Positions 1-5,889 of a DNA stretch of 26,686 nucleotides are shown here, piece after piece. Both the position numbers and the translations under genes were made by a program. Numbering within the stretch: the stretch's first letter is position 1; every line of letters begins with the position of its first letter. The notes under the pieces are model-generated. The model worked only from the letters and a program-made list of their open reading frames with translations, searched no databases and was not told the origin of the DNA. Origin of the DNA: a virus; the IMG/VR virus record IMGVR_UViG_3300033141_001491, positions 1 through 26,686 of that record; one strand, written 5' to 3'.

Positions 1-2
1 TA

Positions 3-89
3 AAACTTACTAAAGAAAGTGTTATTCATATAAAATCATTAGTTGAAAAATGTTATCCAGATATTAGAAAAACAATAAATGTACTTTAA
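3..89 (+). CDS. gp44: Clamp loader large subunit gp44, interior fragment (5' end outside window)
   Basis: This is the visible end of an open frame that enters from the left. It contains CYPDIRKTIN, which matches the conserved NFPDFRKTIG segment after the AAA+ domain of the T4 gp44 clamp-loader ATPase. gp44 with gp62 opens the gp45 sliding clamp and loads it on DNA at the replication fork. The frame meets TAA at 87-89, but the same frame continues at once into the gp44 collar domain (126-392). The spacing to that domain is about that of T4 gp44. So either the gene is split here or the stop is read through. The AAA+ motifs lie outside the window. The identification rests on this short motif, the next fragment and the following gp62 and gp45 genes. 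Confidence 0.75.
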   Translation, partial: KLTKESVIHIKSLVEKCYPDIRKTINVL

Positions 90-125
90 GAAATTTGTAT
101 AAATAATATTCTTATAGGAAGTAGA

Positions 126-392
126 TTGTCTAAATCAGAAGGATTATGGAAGAAAATATTAGAAAAAATATTACTAAAAGATATTGAAACTATTAGACAA
201 CTTCTTAAATCAAATTATATTGATTACACAGAGTTATATAGTTATTTGTTTGAAAATGCTGGTGAGTTTAAAGAACCTGGTGGTGCTATATTATCAATAG
301 GCGAGCATCTGCATAGAAATGCTATATCTGATATAAAAGAAATAAATTTCATGCATATGATAGTAGATATGGTTTATGGTAAAATTATATAA
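126..392 (+). CDS. gp44: Clamp loader gp44, C-terminal collar domain
   Basis: An 88-residue piece that resembles the C-terminal oligomerisation (collar) domain of T4 gp44. The pattern NYIDYTELYSYLFENAGE lines up with T4 NAADYSWFVGKLAEEIY, and the helix ending in INFMHMIVDMVYG lines up with T4 ELHLAYLFIQLACEMQ. It is in the same frame as the fragment ending at 89. The codons between (90-125) read EICINNILIGSR and keep the length of T4 gp44. A separate start is possible: TTG at 126 has AGGA at 116-119 with suitable spacing. It overlaps gp62 by one base (TAATG). Whether this is a separate polypeptide of a split loader or part of one read-through protein cannot be decided from sequence. Confidence 0.75.
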   Translation: MSKSEGLWKKILEKILLKDIETIRQLLKSNYIDYTELYSYLFENAGEFKEPGGAILSIGEHLHRNAISDIKEINFMHMIVDMVYGKII

Positions 393-829
393 TGGTAAAG
401 AAATCATCTACTGGACCTAATTTGTTTACATTTCTAAATCAAATATATTCAAAAGTAGAAAAATATCCGTATGATAAAAAATTAGCACCAGCATATATGT
501 TATCAATGTGGTTGAGTCATGACAGTCGATTAATAAAATATGTTGAAAGAATAAATCACTTACAATTTAAAATACCAGATGAATCCATATATAAGTATTA
601 TATGAGTGTTATACCAAAAGGTAAAAGATATATAAAATGGATTAAGAAAACAATTGAAGAAAAACAATTTAAGAAAGATGTATTAAAAATAGTAGAAGAA
701 ACGGATTTATCAAAAAGAGAAGCAAAGATGTTGGTAACATTCAAAAAGGAGTTAAAGATAGATGATAAAAACAAATGTGAGCAACCTAAAAGAGTTGTTA
801 AAAAAGGCCACAATAAATTTTTCAATTAA
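392..829 (+). CDS. gp62: Clamp loader small subunit gp62
   Basis: A 145-residue protein, somewhat shorter than T4 gp62 (187). The diagnostic stretch is YYMSVIPKGKRYIKW (about residues 69-83), which aligns with T4 gp62 YLMAAVPRGKRYGKW. The preceding helix PAYMLSMWLS also resembles the T4 protein. gp62 has no ATPase site; it completes the gp44/62 complex that loads the gp45 clamp. The start overlaps the gp44 stop as TAATG, implying translational coupling. The 3' end overlaps gp45 by 68 bases in another frame. The order 44-62-45 keeps the T4 cluster members together in a different order from T4 (45-44-62). Confidence 0.82.
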   Translation: MVKKSSTGPNLFTFLNQIYSKVEKYPYDKKLAPAYMLSMWLSHDSRLIKYVERINHLQFKIPDESIYKYYMSVIPKGKRYIKWIKKTIEEKQFKKDVLKIVEETDLSKREAKMLVTFKKELKIDDKNKCEQPKRVVKKGHNKFFN

Positions 830-1502
830 TAATGTTCAAATAAAATTTAAGGATAGCAAGGCCAAATCAAGGATGATATCAAGTGATGATGGTAGTATAT
901 CTATTATCAATGTAGAGAATAATGTTTTTGATACAAATGATGAAATTGAACTTAATTTTTCAGATCCATCAAGTAATATTATTCCCTTTTTAAACTTATT
1001 TGATTCTGATGATGTTGATACTCAAATTTATGAAAATAGAATTGTTTTAAAATATGGTAAACAAAAAACAGTACTCAATTTTTGTTCCCCTACTATTATA
1101 AACAAATTTGGATCAGAAACAATAAGAAGTGATGTTGAGTGGTTTTATGAAAAAGAAATTGATGAAGATTTTATGAATCACTTCAAAAAAATAAAAAAAA
1201 TAGGCACAAGATTTCAAAAAATATATTTTGAAGTAAAAGAAAACAAACTGTTCATTGAAACATCTGATAAAGCTAATGAATTTTCAAATGGTTTAAAATT
1301 TAATATTGATGATATAAATCATGACGATATAGTACTATCATTCGATTATAAAGATGTTGTAAATATTATGACTGTAATAGAAAACACTTTTGAAAACTTT
1401 TCTATAAAATTTGCATATAGAGAAGAACAAGACTTGGGTATAATGTTTATTAAATCATTGGATGAATCTGAGCAATATTGTTTATTTTCAAGAGAAATAT
1501 AA
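762..1502 (+). CDS. gp45: Sliding clamp gp45 (DNA polymerase processivity factor)
   Basis: A 246-residue protein, close to T4 gp45 (228). The N-terminus NLKELLKKATINFSI resembles T4 gp45 TALLKNFATINSGI, and the rest is a run of alternating short strands as expected for the clamp fold. gp45 forms the trimeric ring that tethers gp43 to DNA. In T4 it also activates late transcription at TATAAATA promoters with gp33 and gp55, which matters for the late promoter at 4329. The start at 762 is supported by AAGGAG upstream with about 10 bases spacing and by the N-terminal match, although it lies 68 bases inside gp62. Sequence similarity to T4 is weak outside the N-terminus; position after gp44-gp62 carries much of the call. 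Confidence 0.7.
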   Translation: MIKTNVSNLKELLKKATINFSINNVQIKFKDSKAKSRMISSDDGSISIINVENNVFDTNDEIELNFSDPSSNIIPFLNLFDSDDVDTQIYENRIVLKYGKQKTVLNFCSPTIINKFGSETIRSDVEWFYEKEIDEDFMNHFKKIKKIGTRFQKIYFEVKENKLFIETSDKANEFSNGLKFNIDDINHDDIVLSFDYKDVVNIMTVIENTFENFSIKFAYREEQDLGIMFIKSLDESEQYCLFSREI

Positions 1503-1506
1503 TTGA

Positions 1507-1535
1507 TTTACATTATTATAAAAGAATGTTATGTT
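1507..1535 (+). promoter_or_regulatory. Candidate sigma70-type early promoter for the ubiquitin-like operon
   Basis: TTTACA at 1507-1512 and TATGTT at 1530-1535 are separated by 17 bases. The same TTTACT-type -35 box is seen in the divergent promoter at 19348-19409. A TATAAT at 1540-1545 is an alternative -10 box without a good -35. Transcription would begin about 30 bases before the Ubl start and include its strong Shine-Dalgarno. In such AT-rich DNA chance matches are common. Confidence 0.35.
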
Positions 1536-1556
1536 ATATTATAATAAAAAATAAAA

Positions 1557-1564
1557 AAGGAGGC
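1557..1564 (+). promoter_or_regulatory. Strong ribosome binding site of the Ubl gene
   Basis: AAAGGAGG is a near-complete complement to the 16S rRNA 3' end and lies 7-8 bases before the Ubl ATG. It is stronger than the sites of the following E2, E1 and JAB genes (AAGGAT, AAAGGAA and AAGGAA types), consistent with the modifier being made in excess over the enzymes. Confidence 0.6.
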
Positions 1565-1571
1565 ATTAAAA

Positions 1572-1838
1572 ATGACTGAAGAGTATTGGGATGGTGGAAA
1601 TCCTGTAGTAGAAAATGACATGGGCGGTGATGGAACATATATCACGGTAAATGGTTCAAGAAATTTCTTAGATCCTGGTGTATCATTTAAAGATACTGTT
1701 AGATCTTATGCACAAGACGCTGGTATGGGAAAATTTCGTGTTTTTTATAACGGCGATGAGGTAAAACCATCAATGGCACCAGATATTATTTCTGAAAATG
1801 ATAATATTGAATTACGTCCGTTTGATGTGGCTGGGTAA
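1572..1838 (+). CDS. Ubiquitin-like beta-grasp modifier protein
   Basis: An 88-residue protein. After an acidic, glycine-rich N-terminal stretch (residues 1-20) it shows a beta-grasp pattern: strand TYITVNGSRNF, helix FKDTVRSYAQDAG, strand KFRVFYNGDEV, then NDNIELRPFDVAG. It ends in a short flexible tail -DVAG, so the terminal residue is glycine and no processing is needed to expose it. In ubiquitin-like systems the C-terminal glycine is adenylated by an E1 and passed to a cysteine, then to a target amine. The next three genes encode E2-like, E1-like and JAMM-peptidase proteins, which makes a conjugation role likely. Prokaryotic comparisons are the PRTRC, Bil and E2-E1-JAB operons. MoaD/ThiS-type sulfur carriers share the fold but lack E2 and JAMM partners in this order. 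Confidence 0.75.
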   Translation: MTEEYWDGGNPVVENDMGGDGTYITVNGSRNFLDPGVSFKDTVRSYAQDAGMGKFRVFYNGDEVKPSMAPDIISENDNIELRPFDVAG

Positions 1839-1855
1839 GGAATTTTGGACAGTTA

Positions 1856-1888
1856 ATACTCTATAGTACTTATGGTACTATAGAGTAT
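1856..1888 (+). promoter_or_regulatory. Perfect 14-bp hairpin between Ubl and E2 genes
   Basis: The arms ATACTCTATAGTAC (1856-1869) and GTACTATAGAGTAT (1875-1888) are exact reverse complements around the 5-base loop TTATG. There is no T-run after the stem, so it is not a standard terminator. It sits between the Ubl stop (1838) and the E2 start (1913). It could stabilise the 3' end of a processed Ubl transcript, act as an RNase site, or be a DNA-level palindrome. Confidence 0.6.
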
Positions 1889-1912
1889 AATAATTTATAA
1901 GGATATATTAAA

Positions 1913-2761
1913 ATGGAAGAAAAAATAGAGCAATTTAAATCTGTTTTCAATGATTTAGATATGATTGATATTGATAAAATAAAAACCGATGGTATGTCCA
2001 TGCGTATAGGTAATAAATTGGTTATATTTAAATCAATTGAAGATAATCCTATATCAGTTGAAGATGAAATACGGAATGAACTAAGAGAAAAAATTAATTC
2101 TCAGCAAAAATTGATTAGAGATAAAATAAATGCTAAAATTTCAGAAATGGTTGAGTATTTTAATCAGGTGAAACGAGAGTATTTGCGTAAAGAGAATGAT
2201 TTAAAAAGAACTCTTAGAAATTCCACTGCTATGCCTAATGTTGAGTTTAATCATGCTCAAAGAGGTCTTTCTGTTTTAAAAGGTAGTAATGGTGAAATAA
2301 TATGGCTGGTTCAGGGTGTTTATTGGCCAAAAACCATAGATGGCAAACCTATTGAGAAGAAATTTTCAAAAAAAATGATATCACCAATTGTTTTTTTAAT
2401 AAAAACAAATGACAATAAAGTTCATGATGTATCAACAAGACAACCTATTGGTCTTGATTATTTTGATCATTACCATCAATCTCGTCCAGACTGTTGGGGA
2501 CAATGGAAACATTCTAAAGATTTTAAAACACCAGATGATATAATTAAAATAGCAAGAGATGGTGAGGCTGTTCTAGAGAATATTAATACTAGTTCAATTG
2601 CTACAGGTTCACCGAGAGGGTTGCCAAGAAAATCAACGATATTGAAACATATTGTGAAAAATAAAGAAGAAGACGTACTTGGTAGTTTAAATCAACAAAT
2701 TAGAAGATCTGGAATATCAGTAGATACCGGATCAGATAGTTTAGATGTATGGAGTTCTTAA
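1913..2761 (+). CDS. E2-like ubiquitin-conjugating enzyme homologue
   Basis: A 282-residue protein. Residues about 50-105 form a charged coiled coil. Residues about 115-230 look like an E2/UBC fold: strands IIWLVQGVYWP and SPIVFLIKT, then HYHQSRPDCWGQW, then the helix TPDDIIKIARDGEAVLENI. Cys194 in DCWGQW is the only cysteine in the protein and sits where E2 enzymes carry the thioester cysteine, after an HPN-like histidine turn and before a conserved tryptophan. The tail (about 235-282) is polar and probably disordered. It would receive the Ubl from the E1 encoded next and pass it to a target. The assignment is by motif layout and operon context; I see no strong primary match to eukaryotic E2s. 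The N-terminal coiled coil may act in target recognition. Confidence 0.65.
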   Translation: MEEKIEQFKSVFNDLDMIDIDKIKTDGMSMRIGNKLVIFKSIEDNPISVEDEIRNELREKINSQQKLIRDKINAKISEMVEYFNQVKREYLRKENDLKRTLRNSTAMPNVEFNHAQRGLSVLKGSNGEIIWLVQGVYWPKTIDGKPIEKKFSKKMISPIVFLIKTNDNKVHDVSTRQPIGLDYFDHYHQSRPDCWGQWKHSKDFKTPDDIIKIARDGEAVLENINTSSIATGSPRGLPRKSTILKHIVKNKEEDVLGSLNQQIRRSGISVDTGSDSLDVWSS

Positions 2762-2778
2762 TAGAAAGGAATGAGTAA

Positions 2779-3357
2779 ATGTCTTTTTATGATCGTCAAA
2801 GGAAATTAAAAATAAATCAAAATCAATCAATATCTGTTATTGGCTGTGGTGGAATTGGTTTTTGGGTATCAAAGTTTGCTGTTTTATCAGGTATTGAAAA
2901 TATATCTATATGGGATCCAGATATTTTTGAGGCCCATAATCTTAATAGGATTGATATTCCTCTAAAGTTTATTGGAAAGAATAAAACAGATGTTGTAAGA
3001 ATGATGGTTGAATCAATAAGGCCTGATTGCACAATACATAGTTTTCCATTTAAGTATTCTGAAATGACATCTGAGAAAACAGATTGGGTTGTTGATTGTA
3101 CTGATAATATAGAATCACAAATTACAAATCAAAAGATTGCTGATAACATTGGTGCGAGATATGTCAAATCAGGATATAATGGTGAACATATTTCTATAAA
3201 TGACAGAGTGGCCGAGTGGGGAGAAGCGGAAGATGGTTATACAGAAATTTCTTCATGGGTTGTTCCAGCTAGTATTATAGCCGCTCTTACAGTTGGTAAA
3301 ATAATGAAATATTATGATAAAGAAATAAGTACTAATATTGTTGATTTATATATATAA
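2779..3357 (+). CDS. ThiF/E1-like adenylating enzyme
   Basis: A 192-residue ThiF/MoeB/E1-family protein. The ATP loop is VIGCGGIG (residues 20-27), followed by the acidic strand WDPDIFEAHNLNR with the adenylation arginine R57, a lysine in GKNKTDV (residues 66-72), and VVDCTDN (104-110). It would adenylate the C-terminal glycine of the Ubl gene. It is short for the family. I see no CxxC zinc pairs and no cysteine in the crossover-loop region (about 140-165) where E1 enzymes form their thioester. Its three cysteines (23, 84, 107) lie in the nucleotide loop, a surface strand and the DCTDN motif. This suggests adenylation followed by direct transfer to E2 Cys194, or a non-standard catalytic cysteine. 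It is 17 bases after the E2 gene and 13 before the JAB gene. Confidence 0.85.
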   Translation: MSFYDRQRKLKINQNQSISVIGCGGIGFWVSKFAVLSGIENISIWDPDIFEAHNLNRIDIPLKFIGKNKTDVVRMMVESIRPDCTIHSFPFKYSEMTSEKTDWVVDCTDNIESQITNQKIADNIGARYVKSGYNGEHISINDRVAEWGEAEDGYTEISSWVVPASIIAALTVGKIMKYYDKEISTNIVDLYI

Positions 3358-3370
3358 AGGAATATTTTAA

Positions 3371-4246
3371 ATGTCAAAGAAAAAAAGAGATAAAAGGAAA
3401 AGGAAAAATAAAATGCATGTTAATAATCAAAGTAAGATTAATAAGATTGTTGCTACTGAGCCAGATTATTGGGAAACAGAAGTAGAATGTATATCAAATT
3501 GTGATAAAGCACCTGAGAATATTTGTGTATGGATTCATCCATTAGTAAAGGAAAAAATTGAAGCTCTTATGGAAGAATATACAAATATTGAATGGTTAGC
3601 ATATCTTCTTGGTGAATTTGGTGAGAAAATTGAGGTATCTGATATTTTTATTCCAGATCAAGAAATAAGTGCTGGAAGTGTTGATAATATTGTATGTAAA
3701 GAATTTAATAATTTATCAATAATTGGTGTTATACATTCTCATCATACAATGGGCAACTCATTTTCACATACAGATGATACATATATAAATCAAAATCATA
3801 ATATATCACTTTGTATTTCAAAAGATGGAATAAATGGTCATGTAAGATGGGAAACCCCATGTGGATCTTATAAAATTGTTAATAGTATTGTGAAAATAAA
3901 AACCAAATCTGTTTTGAATAAAGATGTTTTTATAAAAGCAGCTAAAGAAAAAATCAAAAGAAAAACATTTCAAAAGGTTCAAACAAATGTTTTTTATGGT
4001 GGATATCCTGGTGGTTATGATGGGCATAGTCCCCCAGGTGCTTTTGTAAACAAACATGCTATATATAAAAAATCATCACATAATTTAAATAATATATTAA
4101 CAGAAAGCGATGTTGAGGAACTTGAAAACGAAATTGAAGAAATAAACTTTTCTAAAGAAAAAACAATAGAAGAAGAAATAGATTTAATGAATGAAATGGA
4201 GCAAATCAGTACAGATTTTGATGGACCGGAAGAGAACTTTATATAA
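3371..4246 (+). CDS. JAB/MPN (JAMM) metallopeptidase, predicted deconjugase
   Basis: A 291-residue protein with a complete JAMM zinc site: glutamate E74 in EWLAYLLGE, then H122 and H124 in HSHH, S132 and D135 in SHTDD, spaced as H-x-H-x7-S-x2-D. The N-terminus (1-25) is a highly basic lysine/arginine patch, and the C-terminal third (about 240-291) is acidic and helical after a glycine- and proline-rich linker. JAMM peptidases of this type remove ubiquitin-like proteins from targets or trim their C-termini. Because the Ubl here already ends in glycine, deconjugation is more likely than maturation. It is the last gene of the operon and is followed by a strong terminator. Confidence 0.9.
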   Translation: MSKKKRDKRKRKNKMHVNNQSKINKIVATEPDYWETEVECISNCDKAPENICVWIHPLVKEKIEALMEEYTNIEWLAYLLGEFGEKIEVSDIFIPDQEISAGSVDNIVCKEFNNLSIIGVIHSHHTMGNSFSHTDDTYINQNHNISLCISKDGINGHVRWETPCGSYKIVNSIVKIKTKSVLNKDVFIKAAKEKIKRKTFQKVQTNVFYGGYPGGYDGHSPPGAFVNKHAIYKKSSHNLNNILTESDVEELENEIEEINFSKEKTIEEEIDLMNEMEQISTDFDGPEENFI

Positions 4247-4260
4247 TACAATACATATAG

Positions 4261-4272
4261 GTGATGCATCAC
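4261..4272. repeat. 12-bp perfect palindrome GTGATGCATCAC
   Basis: GTGATGCATCAC equals its own reverse complement. It lies between the JAB stop and the terminator stem. It is unusual in the local AT-rich sequence and could be a protein-binding site or a small extra stem in the mRNA tail. No function is shown. Confidence 0.4.
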
Positions 4273-4280
4273 TGCAAGGC

Positions 4281-4316
4281 AAAAGAGAAATATAGTAAAT
4301 TATATTTCTCTTTTTT
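4281..4316 (+). terminator. Intrinsic terminator after the ubiquitin-like operon
   Basis: The arms AAAAGAGAAATATA (4281-4294) and TATATTTCTCTTTT (4301-4314) pair perfectly around the loop GTAAAT, and the right arm runs into six T residues. It separates the Ubl-E2-E1-JAB operon from the lysis and cargo operon. The A-rich left arm could also allow some termination of leftward transcripts. Confidence 0.8.
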
Positions 4317-4328
4317 ATGCCTAAACTA

Positions 4329-4336
4329 TATAAATA
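4329..4336 (+). promoter_or_regulatory. Candidate T4-type late promoter
   Basis: TATAAATA matches the T4 late -10 consensus recognised by gp55 RNA polymerase. It lies directly after a terminator and 30 bases before the first gene of the lysis/cargo operon. Transcription would start near 4345, giving a short leader with the GGAGG site at 4353-4359. Other TATAAATA copies exist inside genes (for example 98-105), so the call depends on position. Confidence 0.55.
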
Positions 4337-4365
4337 ATATCAGAAATATATAGCGGAGGTATATA

Positions 4366-4728
4366 ATGAAAGAAACGTTTAGATTGTTTTGTAAAAAAGT
4401 TCTTGAAAATTTAGCATCAGTAAAGGTTTGGTTTTTTCTTTTACCATTTCTTGCATCAACAGGTATTTTTGTATATATCTGTAGTGCTCAATTTGGGTTT
4501 ATGACTACTGCAATAAAAATAATAGCTGCCAATCCAGAATTGACAACTGCTATAATGGGTCAAATAAAAATTATAACAGATACATTTTTAGCATGGTGTA
4601 CATTTAATATAACATTAACTGGTTCAATTATGGCTGTTCGTGAAGTTTATAAAGTTCGTAAACTAAAAGAAATAAATGAAGCAAAAGATGATGAAAAAAC
4701 AAAATCTATTGAAAATGTAAATGTATAA
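4366..4728 (+). CDS. Small two-helix membrane protein, putative holin
   Basis: A 120-residue protein with two predicted membrane segments: VWFFLLPFLASTGIFVYIC (about 21-39) and a second in the region TDTFLAWCTFNITLTGSIMA (about 70-89). The C-terminal tail is charged (KVRKLKEINEAKDDEKT). Small membrane proteins with this layout next to spanin genes are commonly holins, which open the inner membrane at lysis. It is the first gene behind the late promoter and has a GGAGG site. No family signature was recognised, so it could also be an antiholin or an unrelated membrane protein. No endolysin is visible nearby. Confidence 0.45.
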   Translation: MKETFRLFCKKVLENLASVKVWFFLLPFLASTGIFVYICSAQFGFMTTAIKIIAANPELTTAIMGQIKIITDTFLAWCTFNITLTGSIMAVREVYKVRKLKEINEAKDDEKTKSIENVNV

Positions 4729-4742
4729 AAGGAGATATTAAA

Positions 4743-5090
4743 ATGGATATATCAAGTATTGCAGTACTAGGTTTAGGTGGTGCTGGTTTAATCAGTCTTT
4801 TAATTTTAATGTTAACAAAGTTTTTTGGTAGAAGTAATAAAGAAAAAATTTTGGATATCTTTAAAGGCAAAATCATTAAGAAAACAGAATTGGGTAAAAT
4901 AGAGGTGGCAACTAAAGAGCAAGAAATAATATTGAAACAAATTAAAGCATCCGAGGTTTCTTCTGAGAAAACAAAAGAAAAGGTAAACATAATACTTAAA
5001 AATGCTTCAAAAGATATTCAAGTAATTTTAAGAAATGAAGAACTCTCTGATATAGAAAAACAAATGAATGATGATTGGGATCATATATGA
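4743..5090 (+). CDS. Single-pass membrane protein with coiled coil, putative inner-membrane spanin
   Basis: A 115-residue protein with an N-terminal glycine-rich membrane helix (about residues 6-27, LGLGGAGLISLLILMLT) followed by a basic stretch and a long charged region with heptad character (about 45-110). This layout fits an i-spanin: inner-membrane anchor plus periplasmic coiled coil. The stop overlaps the start of the next gene, a predicted outer-membrane lipoprotein, as ATGA; i- and o-spanin genes are usually adjacent or overlapping. The basic residues directly after the helix would instead favour a cytoplasmic C-terminus by the positive-inside rule, which is an argument against the call. 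Confidence 0.4.
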   Translation: MDISSIAVLGLGGAGLISLLILMLTKFFGRSNKEKILDIFKGKIIKKTELGKIEVATKEQEIILKQIKASEVSSEKTKEKVNIILKNASKDIQVILRNEELSDIEKQMNDDWDHI

Positions 5091-5626
5091 AATTAAAAAT
5101 AGTATACATGATACTCTTTTTAGTTTTACTTGTTTCTTGTGCCCCAAAAGCGTTCACACCATATAAACCACCAGATCTTAAATTAAATGAAACACCACCT
5201 TATAGTATAAAGAAGGATTTAGATAATTTACAAAGTCCAGATAAATTAGTTCCCATATATATAAAGAAAACAGATGATGAATTGAGTTATATAGTTGTTG
5301 GTAGTATAGAAGAAGGCACTCATATATTATTGGCACCAAAAGAATATGCTAAAGTTGGTGCTATAGTTAAATTAACCAGAACTTATAAAGAAATAGTATT
5401 AGTTAATGAAACTATAATAAATACTTATATAGATGAAATAAATGCTCTAAAAGAATTAAGTGCTCTTGAAAGAGAAAAGGTTATATCATATAGAGAGTTA
5501 TGGGTTAATTCAGAAAATATGTATAGAGCTGAAAAATATGAACACAAAACAGATAATATGATTAATAGAAGTGGTATGTATATAATTTCAATAGGATCAA
5601 TATTATTATTACTTTTATTACTATAA
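5087..5626 (+). CDS. Lipoprotein with C-terminal membrane helix, putative spanin
   Basis: A 179-residue protein. The start at 5087 gives a lipoprotein signal peptide: MKLK, a hydrophobic core, then lipobox LVSC with C18 as the lipidation site. A proline-rich segment follows (APKAFTPYKPPDL), then a beta-rich middle, a helical charged region (about 115-160) and a hydrophobic C-terminal helix (about 164-179, ending in seven leucines). N-terminal lipid anchor plus C-terminal transmembrane helix is the architecture of unimolecular spanins such as T1 gp11, which fuse inner and outer membranes in the last step of lysis. It overlaps the preceding membrane-protein gene by four bases. I am fairly sure of lipidation and of the C-terminal helix; the lysis role is inferred from layout and neighbours. 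Confidence 0.55.
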   Translation: MKLKIVYMILFLVLLVSCAPKAFTPYKPPDLKLNETPPYSIKKDLDNLQSPDKLVPIYIKKTDDELSYIVVGSIEEGTHILLAPKEYAKVGAIVKLTRTYKEIVLVNETIINTYIDEINALKELSALEREKVISYRELWVNSENMYRAEKYEHKTDNMINRSGMYIISIGSILLLLLLL

Positions 5627-5643
5627 AGAGGTAGAGAGGAATT

Positions 5644-5889
5644 ATGAAAGAACTATATAAAAAATATTTAAATGAAGGAGTTGTAATGAATACATTAGAA
5701 TTTGATGCAACTCTAGAAAGTATGGCAGATTATTTATTTATGTGGACACAAGCGGCAAAATCTAGACATCCAGAATATAAAAAGGAAATATCAAAAATAG
5801 AAAGAGAATGGAGACTTCTTGAAACAAAAATGAATAAATTAGGTGAAAAAATGACAAATCTTTCCTACCAAGCTGGGGAAAAATCATGA
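5644..5889 (+). CDS. Small helical protein with capsid-targeting-like N-terminus
   Basis: An 81-residue charged helical protein. Its N-terminus MKELYKKYLNE fits the peptide shared by many genes of this operon, with a possible cut after YLNE. The body (from residue 15) is predicted helical with regular charged and hydrophobic residues. A second start at 5686 has a strong site, AAGGAG at 5675-5680, five bases upstream. The gene could therefore make a tagged and an untagged form, or the tag may have been added upstream of an older start. The upstream ATG at 5644 also has a purine-rich site. Function unknown; candidate internal head protein. It overlaps the next gene as ATGA. Confidence 0.55.
   Translation: MKELYKKYLNEGVVMNTLEFDATLESMADYLFMWTQAAKSRHPEYKKEISKIEREWRLLETKMNKLGEKMTNLSYQAGEKS

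Noticed and set aside
98-105. TATAAATA inside gp44 as a late promoter
   Set aside because: It matches the consensus but lies inside coding sequence of a replication gene; similar strings occur elsewhere by chance in AT-rich DNA (for example inside gp43).
1572-1838. MoaD/ThiS sulfur carrier instead of a conjugated modifier
   Set aside because: The fold would fit, but the operon has E2-like and JAMM genes and no molybdopterin or thiamine genes; kept only as an alternative.
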